Positions 1 to 6,238 of a DNA stretch of 17,052 bases are shown here, piece by piece; position 1 is the stretch's first letter, and the number at the start of each line of letters is the position of its first letter. The notes below the pieces were generated by a model. That model ran no database searches. It was not told the origin of the DNA and saw only the letters and a program-made list of their open reading frames with translations. The translations under genes and the position numbers were made by a program. This stretch comes from Phycisphaerales bacterium UBA2396 (GTDB taxonomy: Bacteria > Planctomycetota > Phycisphaerae > Phycisphaerales > UBA1924), in assembly GCA_002343325.1 (NCBI GenBank), contig DDSG01000026.1, positions 1-17,052 on the forward strand. The letters run 5' to 3'.

Positions 1-22
1 CAGCCTTGTCCTCTTCCGATCT
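1..22. other. Probable Illumina adapter remnant at contig edge
   Basis: Positions 11-22 read CTCTTCCGATCT, whose reverse complement AGATCGGAAGAG is the start of the standard TruSeq adapter. The next ten bases on the minus strand (GACAAGGCTG) match the following adapter bases (CACACGTCTG) at 7 of 10 positions, so 19 of 22 agree overall. The match starts where the helicase reading frame stops resembling its family. This is seen in the sequence; the adapter sequence is established knowledge; the artefact interpretation is inference. Confidence 0.8.
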
Positions 23-1758
23 AGCGGCACGACCTGCTGCCCCGATGCGTCCAGGTCGTCGTAGTCCCTCAGGACCCCCCCCCCGCCCCCCGGCGGCTCG
101 AGACGCCCCTGCCGATCGTGCACGAACCCGATCAGCGCGGCCAGTGCCGCGATCCGCCTCGCCCGCACCCGCCCCTCGTCCCCCGCGGGAAGGTCCGCGT
201 GCGCGAGATTCGCCCGTGCCACGATCTCCGACACCGCCGACGCCGCCGATCGTGTCGCCACTTCTCCCTTCAGCGCCGCCGACAACTCCAGGAACCGCGA
301 CACCCCGGGCTCCGCCGCCGCGCGACCCGCCAACCACAACCCAAAGCCCGGCATCGTCCGCCGGTCCTCCTCCGCACGGGCCACCTCCGCCGCGTACAGA
401 TTCGCCAGCCGCGCCACTGTCTCCGGCGGCGTCGAACAGGGCGGCCTCACCAGCACCCGACGCACGTCCGCCACCCGCGATTCATCCGTCAACAGTCTCA
501 TCCACGACATCGCGTCCATCACGCCGGGGTCCTCGTGCGCCCCCTCGGCACGCTGCCTCGCGACCGCGATCCCCTCCAGCTCCAGCGCCTCCGCCACCCG
601 CTCCAGATCCAGATGCGACCGCGCCAGCACCGCGTACTTCGACAAAGGCAGCGACCCGCGCTCCGTCAGAATCTGCGCCGCGATCAGCGAGCCGAACTGA
701 TAATCATCGTCCGTTTCCACATGCCACACCCCGCTCCCGGGCTCTTCGCCCTTCCCCGACTCCACACGCTTGCCCGGCGCGAACCGCTCCCCAAGCCCGC
801 GCACCACCGCGTTCGCCACCGCCACCACGCCCGGCACGCTCCGGTAGTTCTTCGTCAGCTCGATCGTCGTTGCGTTCGGCCACGCGTCCACAAACTTCTG
901 GAACGCCCGGTCGTCACCCCCGCGGAAGGCGTAGATCGCCTGGTCATCATCCCCCACGATGCAGACGTCCGCCTTCACCCCCGGCGCCAGCCCGCGCAGA
1001 AACTCCATCTGCGCCGGGTTGCTGTCCTGATACTCGTCCACGATGAAGTGCTTCCACTCCGAGCGAACGATCGCCGCCGCCGCCCCGTTCTCCCGCAGCA
1101 GCCGTGCGGGCAGCGAGATCAGGTCCCCGAAGCTGATCCACCCCCGACGAAGCCGCTCCTCGCCCAGCAGGTGCCCGAGGCGCGCCGTGTCGCGCAGTTT
1201 CTCGCCCTCCGACCGCCTCGCGCGCGCCTGTTCGCTCTCCCCCGTAGCCGCCAGGTCCTCCGCCGCCACGCGCATCGCCCGATCGAACGTCACCGCGAAG
1301 TCCTGCATCCGCTCGATCTGTCGCAGCGCCTCTTCCGTCGCCGTCTCGATCCCCACGCCCAGCGCCCACCGGAACAGCCGCTCCCGCTGCACGATGTCCC
1401 GCACCAGCCGCCTCGTCTGCGCCGAATCGATGATGTCGGGCGACGGCGGCAGCCCCAGCATGTCCCCAAATCGCCGCAAAAGCCGCGAGCCCAGCCCATG
1501 AAACGTGTGCACGTTCACCCGGTCCGCCAGCCCCCCGCCCAGGAGCGACCCCAACCGCTCGCGCATCTCCTCCGCCGCCTTCACCGTGTACGTCACCGCG
1601 ACGACCGACTCCGGCTCCGCCCCTCGACGCTCGATCAGATCCCGCACCCGATGGATGATGACGCGTGTCTTGCCCGTCCCCGGGCCCGCCAGCACCACCA
1701 GCGGCCCGCCACTCCACTGGACCGCCCGAACCTGCGCCTCGTTGAGTCCATCGCTCAT
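1..1758 (-). CDS. UvrD/PcrA-family superfamily 1A DNA helicase, 3' end missing
   Basis: ATP-driven 3'-5' DNA helicase of the UvrD/PcrA/Rep family, which acts in excision repair and replication-fork maintenance. The frame is open from ATG at 1758 to the window edge (586 codons). Visible motifs are Walker A GPGTGKT at residues 25-31, the TYT..AAEEM segment near 56-65, HTFHG near 84-88, VDEYQD (Walker B/motif II) at 240-245, GDDDQAIYAFRGG (motif III) at 269-281 and LTKNYRS (motif IV) at 301-307. Motifs V and VI, expected next (LMTxHxAKGLEF and later), are absent because the gene is cut. The last seven codons come from apparent adapter sequence. A Gly-rich stretch encoded by a C10-G-C6 run (75-91) precedes the break. 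It starts 26 bp after rsmD on the same strand, so the two are probably cotranscribed. The exact subfamily (UvrD, PcrA or Rep) cannot be settled from this part. Confidence 0.93.
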   Translation of the reverse strand, partial: MSDGLNEAQVRAVQWSGGPLVVLAGPGTGKTRVIIHRVRDLIERRGAEPESVVAVTYTVKAAEEMRERLGSLLGGGLADRVNVHTFHGLGSRLLRRFGDMLGLPPSPDIIDSAQTRRLVRDIVQRERLFRWALGVGIETATEEALRQIERMQDFAVTFDRAMRVAAEDLAATGESEQARARRSEGEKLRDTARLGHLLGEERLRRGWISFGDLISLPARLLRENGAAAAIVRSEWKHFIVDEYQDSNPAQMEFLRGLAPGVKADVCIVGDDDQAIYAFRGGDDRAFQKFVDAWPNATTIELTKNYRSVPGVVAVANAVVRGLGERFAPGKRVESGKGEEPGSGVWHVETDDDYQFGSLIAAQILTERGSLPLSKYAVLARSHLDLERVAEALELEGIAVARQRAEGAHEDPGVMDAMSWMRLLTDESRVADVRRVLVRPPCSTPPETVARLANLYAAEVARAEEDRRTMPGFGLWLAGRAAAEPGVSRFLELSAALKGEVATRSAASAVSEIVARANLAHADLPAGDEGRVRARRIAALAALIGFVHDRQGRLEPPGGGGGVLRDYDDLDASGQQVVPLDRKRTRL

Positions 1759-1784
1759 CCCCACCATCCTACCCGCACGCGCAC

Positions 1785-2633
1785 CTACGCCTTCTTCCTC
1801 ATGTACAGGTGCAACGCCATCCCGTGATAGACGTGCGTCTCAGGCCCAACCGCGCCCGCCATCGTCAGATCCACCGGGTGCCGCTCCACCTTGCCCGCAC
1901 CCTCCGGCTCACCCGTCTCTTCCACCAGCATCTCGGCGTCCTCCCACCCCTCCTCCGACATCGGCTCCTCGATCACAGGCTCCTCTGCGCCCGCCATCGC
2001 CGAACCGATCTCCTCCTCCGTCAGCCAGCGCCCCTCATCCTCCCTCGGCTCCTCGTACCCATCCCGCCCGCGACGCCGACCCTTCCGTTGCCACGCCTTC
2101 TTGGGCTTCTCAGGCTCCGCCGCCGGCCCCGCCTCGGGCTCCTCCGACAGGCAAGGCCAGGGCGTTCTCAGCACGGCAAACCCCGTGTCGTCCAGCAACG
2201 CCACCGCCGACTCAAACTGCGCCTTGATCCGCGCCCACGTCCCCGGATCCCTGACCATCGGGTACGGTGGATCAAAGAACACCAGATGCAAAGGCCTCGG
2301 ACACCGAGCCAGCGCGCCGATCCCGAGCGCATCCCCGTTCACCAGCTCCACCCGATCCGCGCACCCCAACGATTCCACGTTCTTCTGCAACAGGCGAAAG
2401 ACCTCTCGGTCCCGCTCCACCATCACCACCTTCGACGCCCCGCGGCTCACCGCCTCAAGCCCGATCGGCCCCACGCCCGCAAACGCGTCCAGCACCGTCG
2501 CACCCTCAAAGTGCCCGCGCAACAACTGAAAGAGCGACTCCTTCACCCGATCCGGGATCGGCCTGGTCTTCTCCGCGTCCGGCGGCGTGATCAGATGCCG
2601 ACGCCGATATTGCCCCGAGATGATCCTCAGCAT
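1785..2633 (-). CDS. rsmD: 16S rRNA (guanine-N2)-methyltransferase, RsmD family, with acidic insertion
   Basis: SAM-dependent methyltransferase predicted to methylate G966 of 16S rRNA during 30S assembly. The N-terminus LRIISGQYRRR with TRPIPDRVKESLF is the RsmD signature. The SAM-binding motif DAFAGVGPIGLEA is at residues 49-61 and the catalytic DPPY motif at 121-124. The protein is 282 residues, whereas family members are usually about 180-200. The excess lies at about residues 165-250: a basic patch (WQRKGRRRGR, 181-190) followed by a very Glu-rich stretch. After it a canonical-looking C-terminal strand resumes (GMALHLYMRKK). The ATG at 2633 places RIISG at the family's usual N-terminus; no strong ribosome site is visible. 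It lies directly upstream of the helicase gene. Function is confident; the role of the insertion is unknown. Confidence 0.92.
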   Translation of the reverse strand: MLRIISGQYRRRHLITPPDAEKTRPIPDRVKESLFQLLRGHFEGATVLDAFAGVGPIGLEAVSRGASKVVMVERDREVFRLLQKNVESLGCADRVELVNGDALGIGALARCPRPLHLVFFDPPYPMVRDPGTWARIKAQFESAVALLDDTGFAVLRTPWPCLSEEPEAGPAAEPEKPKKAWQRKGRRRGRDGYEEPREDEGRWLTEEEIGSAMAGAEEPVIEEPMSEEGWEDAEMLVEETGEPEGAGKVERHPVDLTMAGAVGPETHVYHGMALHLYMRKKA

Positions 2634-2673
2634 GTCCCAGCAAAGCCCCCCGGCACCACCCCGTCAAGCCGCC

Positions 2674-2712
2674 GACCCGAAAAAGGCCAAGGCGGCCTCA
2701 GCAAAGGCCGCC
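2674..2712 (-). terminator. Intrinsic-type terminator downstream of hypothetical gene
   Basis: A perfect 7-bp inverted repeat (GGCGGCC at 2691-2697, GGCCGCC at 2706-2712) encloses an 8-nt loop. On the minus strand it is followed after 6 nt by a TTTTT tract. It sits between the minus-strand gene ending at 2760 and rsmD starting at 2633, so it would separate their transcripts. The structure is seen; termination is inferred. Confidence 0.5.
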
Positions 2713-2759
2713 CTGCCGTCTCCTCTCTCGATCGGTCCCACCCCACATCCCACACGCCA

Positions 2760-3401
2760 TCAGCGATCCAGGAGATCAATCGCGCACGTCGTACATCGAG
2801 GGGCTTCAAGCCCCGTCACCACCTGCCAGAACGGCTCCCCGCACCCGTCCGACCACCACGACCGGAACTGCCCCGCCTCGTTCTCAAAGTACTCAAGCAA
2901 TCGCCCCGACCCCACGAACACCGACCGCTGAATCAGCAGCAGGTCGTCGCTCACGTACTCCGCCTCCGCCGCCACGCCCGCCATCGCGTCCACCAGCCGC
3001 CCGAACAACTGCGGATCAGCCGACAGCAGCACGTCCGCGTCATTCCAAATGAAGTACCGGAACTTCGCCGCCCGCCTCCCGGGCATGCTCACCCGATACC
3101 GCAGCAGCGACGTCACGCTCCCCGGCCCATCCACCCGTCTCGCCAGCACCGGCCCCGGCAAACCCCGCTCCAACTGGTGGCAGAACCCCTCCAGATCCGC
3201 GATGTACCGCCCATACAGCGTGCACACCTCGGTTTCCTTCTGGCTCCCCAGGAACTGCGTCAGCGAGGCCGCGAATTGCAAACGCCTCGACGCGTGGTCC
3301 GACGCCGCAACAAGGTGCTGCTCATCAAGCAACTGCACCACATCGGGCTGCCAATCGGCGACCACAAGCGGCGAATCGGGTTGGCGTGAAAGCGCACTCA
3401 T
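2760..3401 (-). CDS. Hypothetical protein with C-terminal CxxC
   Basis: A 213-residue protein that I do not recognise. It is predicted soluble, with no signal peptide or membrane segment. The most structured-looking part is residues 111-165 (FRYFIWNDADVLLSADP, then an amphipathic stretch and a YVSDDLLLIQRSVFVG strand). The C-terminus is Trp- and Cys-rich: SWWSDGCGEPFW at 181-192, then CTTC at 203-206. C187, C203 and C206 could bind a metal, but a fourth ligand is not obvious. Amino-acid usage looks like a real folded protein and the frame is open with an ATG start. The adjacent gene-free region upstream and terminator downstream suggest a single-gene transcript. Confidence 0.72.
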   Translation of the reverse strand: MSALSRQPDSPLVVADWQPDVVQLLDEQHLVAASDHASRRLQFAASLTQFLGSQKETEVCTLYGRYIADLEGFCHQLERGLPGPVLARRVDGPGSVTSLLRYRVSMPGRRAAKFRYFIWNDADVLLSADPQLFGRLVDAMAGVAAEAEYVSDDLLLIQRSVFVGSGRLLEYFENEAGQFRSWWSDGCGEPFWQVVTGLEAPRCTTCAIDLLDR

Positions 3402-3528
3402 GCCTCAGCCTGAACCCGGACTTCACCACTCGTCCGAGGGATATTCGATGGGAACATGGACGCTTCCGCGCCCCTGCTTCAGCGTCAATGTGCCTCACGA
3501 ATTGAATCCAGACCACCCGAATGCACGG

Positions 3529-3552
3529 AATAATCCACAAACTCGGATTATT
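3529..3552. repeat. Perfect 8-bp inverted repeat AATAATCC/GGATTATT
   Basis: AATAATCC at 3529-3536 and GGATTATT at 3545-3552 are perfect reverse complements with an 8-nt spacer. TGCAC flanks the element on both sides (3522-3526 and 3553-3557) as a direct repeat. The 16-bp centre-to-centre distance of the arms and the position upstream of a LuxR-type regulator fit a dimeric operator. A weak hairpin is the alternative. Confidence 0.45.
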
Positions 3553-3587
3553 TGCACCTAGGATTTACACCGGCTTCGACTTTACAA

Positions 3588-3625
3588 ACCCCAGTTCTCG
3601 GTTGTCGATCTGGGGTGTATACCCC
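3588..3625 (+). promoter_or_regulatory. Two mutually exclusive hairpins, possible attenuator-like element
   Basis: ACCCCAG (3588-3594) pairs with CTGGGGT (3610-3616). The same GGGGT (3612-3616) can instead pair with ACCCC (3621-3625) across a 4-nt loop. The two stems share one arm and so exclude each other. No T-tract follows the second stem. It would matter in RNA only if transcription starts upstream of 3588; otherwise it may be a protein-binding site. Confidence 0.35.
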
Positions 3626-3681
3626 CCTAGTCGTGCGGATTTTTGACACTAGCATGTCTTCACATGTTCACACCATCCCCC

Positions 3682-3710
3682 TTGAAGGGCAGTCTGTTGG
3701 TGGGAATGAT
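3682..3710 (+). promoter_or_regulatory. Possible sigma-70-type promoter for the LuxR-type gene
   Basis: TTGAAG (3682-3687) and AATGAT (3705-3710) are separated by 17 bp. Each matches the sigma-70 consensus at four of six positions. Transcription would start about 35-40 nt before the ATG at 3754. A lone TTGACA at 3643-3648 has no good -10 partner. Confidence 0.3.
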
Positions 3711-3753
3711 CTTTGGTTCGACAAGTACTTGGCCCTGAACAAAGGAACAACCC

Positions 3754-4596
3754 ATGGTGAGTGCAATCCCCGCCCACACACCCGCTGATGACCTTCTCGC
3801 CCGTACGGCCGCTCGCGCTCACGATGTCGCCGGCCTGCCCGCCATCGCCACCACCGACTGGTGCGACCGCGCCGCTGCCATTCTCGCCGCCATCGCCCCA
3901 ACCTTCCGCGGCCGCGCCGCCGTCATGGTCGCCGATCTCGCCGCTGGCGGTGCCATCCGCCGCATCGAAGCCATCGGCGTCGTCTACCGCCGCGCCGGCG
4001 AACTCGGCGGCAGCGTGACCCCCGATTCCGCCGCCTCCGCCTCCCTTCAGCGTCTCAGCGGCGTCGGTTTCGACCCCCTGACCGCCGACGGCCTGCTCGT
4101 CGGCCACCTTGGTGCCATCGCCCGCGTCGACGCCTGGGCCGACATGCCCCTCGCTCGCGCCCTGGGCGGCTCCTCCATGCAGCCCACGATCGTCGCCTCC
4201 GTTCCCCTCGCCGGTGCCGGCAACGCCCGCCACCTCGTCATCGCCCTGGCCGCCGAAGCCGCCGCGCCGGCGCTCGAAGCGGGGGTGGCCTCGGTCGTCA
4301 AGGCACTCATGCCGCTCCTCGCCGCCCGCGCCCGCACCGCCTTCGGCGACGAGTCCTCCCCCTCCTCCGCCATCAGCGACCGCGAGCAGGTCGTCCTCAA
4401 TCAACTCATCCTCGGCAAGAGCGTGCGCCAGATCGCCGAAGAACTCGGCCGCAGCCCCCACACCGTGCACGACCACGTCAAGAGCCTGCACCGCAAGCTC
4501 AACGCCTCGAGCCGCGGCGAGCTCATCGCCCGCGTCCTCGGGTACGTCTCCAAGGCGACCCGCATCCGCGACACCCACCGCAACACCGCCGGCTAA
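3754..4596 (+). CDS. LuxR-type DNA-binding transcriptional regulator
   Basis: A 280-residue protein with a C-terminal LuxR/GerE helix-turn-helix at about 207-264 (SDREQVVLNQLILGKS, then RQIAEELGRSPHTVHDHVKSLHRKLN). The N-terminal 200 residues are Ala-rich and look like a small-molecule or signal-sensing domain (possibly GAF-like), but I cannot assign it. There is no phospho-receiver signature and no signal peptide. The ATG at 3754 is preceded by AAAGGA (3741-3746) at 7-nt spacing, which supports this start. Only 30 bp separate it from the phospholipid genes, so it could be cotranscribed with them or control them. It likely binds one of the inverted repeats upstream (inference). Confidence 0.85.
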   Translation: MVSAIPAHTPADDLLARTAARAHDVAGLPAIATTDWCDRAAAILAAIAPTFRGRAAVMVADLAAGGAIRRIEAIGVVYRRAGELGGSVTPDSAASASLQRLSGVGFDPLTADGLLVGHLGAIARVDAWADMPLARALGGSSMQPTIVASVPLAGAGNARHLVIALAAEAAAPALEAGVASVVKALMPLLAARARTAFGDESSPSSAISDREQVVLNQLILGKSVRQIAEELGRSPHTVHDHVKSLHRKLNASSRGELIARVLGYVSKATRIRDTHRNTAG

Positions 4597-4626
4597 GCCC
4601 GGGCCCCGCCCCGCTATGCTCCCCGC

Positions 4627-5394
4627 GTGAGCACCACCGGCGCGTCGTTCATCACCGACAAACCCGCCCCTCCCATCGCTCGGGAGGGGTGGCCTATTTT
4701 GGCTGGCTTCGTCGTCGTCTCGCTCGGCGCGACCACCGCCGCCGCCTGGGCACACCCCATCGCCGGCGCGGTCGTCGGGCCCGCCGCACTCATCCTCACC
4801 CTCTGGGCCTTCTGGTTCTTCCGCGATCCCGCCAGACGCATTCCCGCCGACCCTGAACTCATTCTCTGCCCCGCCGACGGCGTCATCTGCCAGATCGTGC
4901 CCGCCTCACCCCCGCCCGAACTCGGACTCACCCCCGAGCAGACCCAGGGCATGACCCGCGTCAGCGTCTTCATGAACGTCTTCAACGTGCACGTCAACCG
5001 CGCCCCGGCCGCCGCCAGGGTCCGCCGCGTCGAGCACAAGCCCGGCTCCTTCCTCAACGCCGCGTTCGAAAAGGCCTCCGAACAGAACGAACGCTGCTCG
5101 CTGCTTCTCGAACTACCCGATCGCCGGCTGCTCCCCGTCGTGCAGGTCGCCGGGCTCGTCGCCCGACGCATCGTCTGCCGCGTCAAGCCCGGCGCGGTCC
5201 TCGGCCGGGGCGAACGCTTCGGCATCATCCGCTTCGGCTCCCGCGTCGACACCTACCTCCCCGCCGGCGTGACGGCCTCGGTCCGCGTCGGCGAGCGAGT
5301 CATCGCCGGAGAGACCGTGCTCGCCTCGCTCCGCGTCGAGTCCGCCGAGACCGACCGCCAAGCCCAGCGCGACCCCGCTCTGGCCGGAGGCTGA
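4627..5394 (+). CDS. psd: Phosphatidylserine decarboxylase proenzyme
   Basis: Pyruvoyl-dependent membrane enzyme converting phosphatidylserine to phosphatidylethanolamine. It is 255 residues, the short PSD type. Two hydrophobic segments lie at about 22-42 and 46-66, followed by FWFFRDPARRIP. The catalytic set is visible: Asp84 in CPADG, His122 in VHVNR, and the self-cleavage Gly204-Ser205 in RFGSRVD, where the serine becomes the pyruvoyl group. The start is GTG at 4627, in frame, with no better ATG. The pssA gene that supplies its substrate begins 1 bp after the stop codon. The short class also includes archaetidylserine decarboxylases, but the bacterial context favours PE synthesis. Confidence 0.94.
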   Translation: MSTTGASFITDKPAPPIAREGWPILAGFVVVSLGATTAAAWAHPIAGAVVGPAALILTLWAFWFFRDPARRIPADPELILCPADGVICQIVPASPPPELGLTPEQTQGMTRVSVFMNVFNVHVNRAPAAARVRRVEHKPGSFLNAAFEKASEQNERCSLLLELPDRRLLPVVQVAGLVARRIVCRVKPGAVLGRGERFGIIRFGSRVDTYLPAGVTASVRVGERVIAGETVLASLRVESAETDRQAQRDPALAGG

Positions 5395-5395
5395 C

Positions 5396-6238
5396 ATGTT
5401 CACGCACGACGAATCTTCGATCCAGCACGTCCCGATCCGCAAGGTGATCCCCAGCGTGATCACCACTGCCTCGATGTGCTGCGGGCTCGCGTCGATCCAC
5501 TTCTCCCTCAAGGGCGACACCAACGAACTTCTCAAGACCGCCCTCTTCGCCATCGGCCTCGCCGCTCTCCTCGACACCCTCGACGGGCGGGCCGCCCGCC
5601 TCCTCAAGGCCACCAGTCGCTTCGGCGCGGTCCTCGACTCACTCTCCGATCTCGTCGCCTTCGGCGTCGCGCCCGGCCTGCTCCTCCACCAGTGGATGCT
5701 CAAGGACCAGGGTTCGCTCGGCCTCGCCGCCGTCGTGGCCTTCGTGATGTGCTCCGCCCTGCGCCTCGCACGCTTCACCTCGATGCCAACGCAGAAGCCT
5801 TCCCGGTCCGCCCTCGCGATGTTCTTCCAGGGCTTGCCGACCCCGGCCGCCGCCGGTGCCGTGCTCGCCCCCGTCATGCTCGACGTCTCCCGCTACGCCC
5901 ACATCCGCAGCGAAAAAGTGGTCTCGCCGGAGTACATCCAGGCCCTCGGGCCCGCGCTGGTCATCGCCAACACCTTCATCGTCGCCGCCCTCATGATCAG
6001 CCGCATCCCGATGTTCAGCTTCAAAAAGGTCCGCATCCGCCGCGCGGCCGTCGTCCCCCTGCTCGCGCTGATGGGCCTGCTCGTCATCGCGATGTTCAAG
6101 GATCCCTGGCTCACCATGCCCCTCATCGTCTGGGGCTATCTCGCCACGATCCCCTTCAGCTTCGCCGCGTATCGCAAAGCCTCGGCGGAGATCCGCCGTC
6201 TCGAAGCCCAGCCCGTCTCCCCCGGAGTTGCCGGATGA
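5396..6238 (+). CDS. pssA: CDP-diacylglycerol--serine O-phosphatidyltransferase
   Basis: Integral membrane CDP-alcohol phosphatidyltransferase making phosphatidylserine from CDP-diacylglycerol and serine. The 280-residue protein has several hydrophobic segments and the full family motif from Asp60 to Asp85: D60-x2-D63-G64-x2-A67-R68-x8-G77-x3-D81-x3-D85, with every conserved residue present. GGAGG at 5386-5390, inside the end of psd, gives a strong ribosome site 5 nt before the ATG. The TGA overlaps the next gene's ATG (ATGA at 6235-6238), indicating translational coupling. Pairing with psd makes PssA a much better call than a phosphatidylglycerophosphate synthase. Confidence 0.94.
   Translation: MFTHDESSIQHVPIRKVIPSVITTASMCCGLASIHFSLKGDTNELLKTALFAIGLAALLDTLDGRAARLLKATSRFGAVLDSLSDLVAFGVAPGLLLHQWMLKDQGSLGLAAVVAFVMCSALRLARFTSMPTQKPSRSALAMFFQGLPTPAAAGAVLAPVMLDVSRYAHIRSEKVVSPEYIQALGPALVIANTFIVAALMISRIPMFSFKKVRIRRAAVVPLLALMGLLVIAMFKDPWLTMPLIVWGYLATIPFSFAAYRKASAEIRRLEAQPVSPGVAG

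Larger units (their letters stand above)
3402..3753. promoter_or_regulatory. Gene-free divergent intergenic region with inverted repeats
   Basis: These 352 bases lie between divergently transcribed genes and are visibly more AT-rich than the coding sequence around them. No convincing small gene was found. They contain a perfect 8-bp inverted repeat (3529-3552), two overlapping G/C-rich inverted repeats (3588-3625), a short CATGT/ACATG repeat (3653-3666) and a possible sigma-70-like promoter before the LuxR-type gene. The region probably holds control signals for both flanking genes (inference). Confidence 0.6.

Noticed and set aside
75..91. C10-G-C6 run as a possible frameshift
   Set aside because: The helicase frame is open and plausible on both sides and ends in VVPL, as expected before motif V, so no shift is needed.
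118..1827. Long plus-strand open frame over the helicase
   Set aside because: It is the exact codon-register complement of the helicase gene, rich in Arg/His/Pro, with no domain. GC-rich genes routinely leave such antisense frames open.
3531..3539. DnaA-box-like TAATCCACA
   Set aside because: It differs by one base from TTATCCACA, is a single copy, lies about 4 kb from the skew switch and is part of a larger inverted repeat.
3649..4755. 368-codon Gly/Ala/Asp-rich minus-strand frame
   Set aside because: It overlaps the LuxR-type gene and the psd start antisense, and has no recognisable fold. The repeats come from GC-rich codons.
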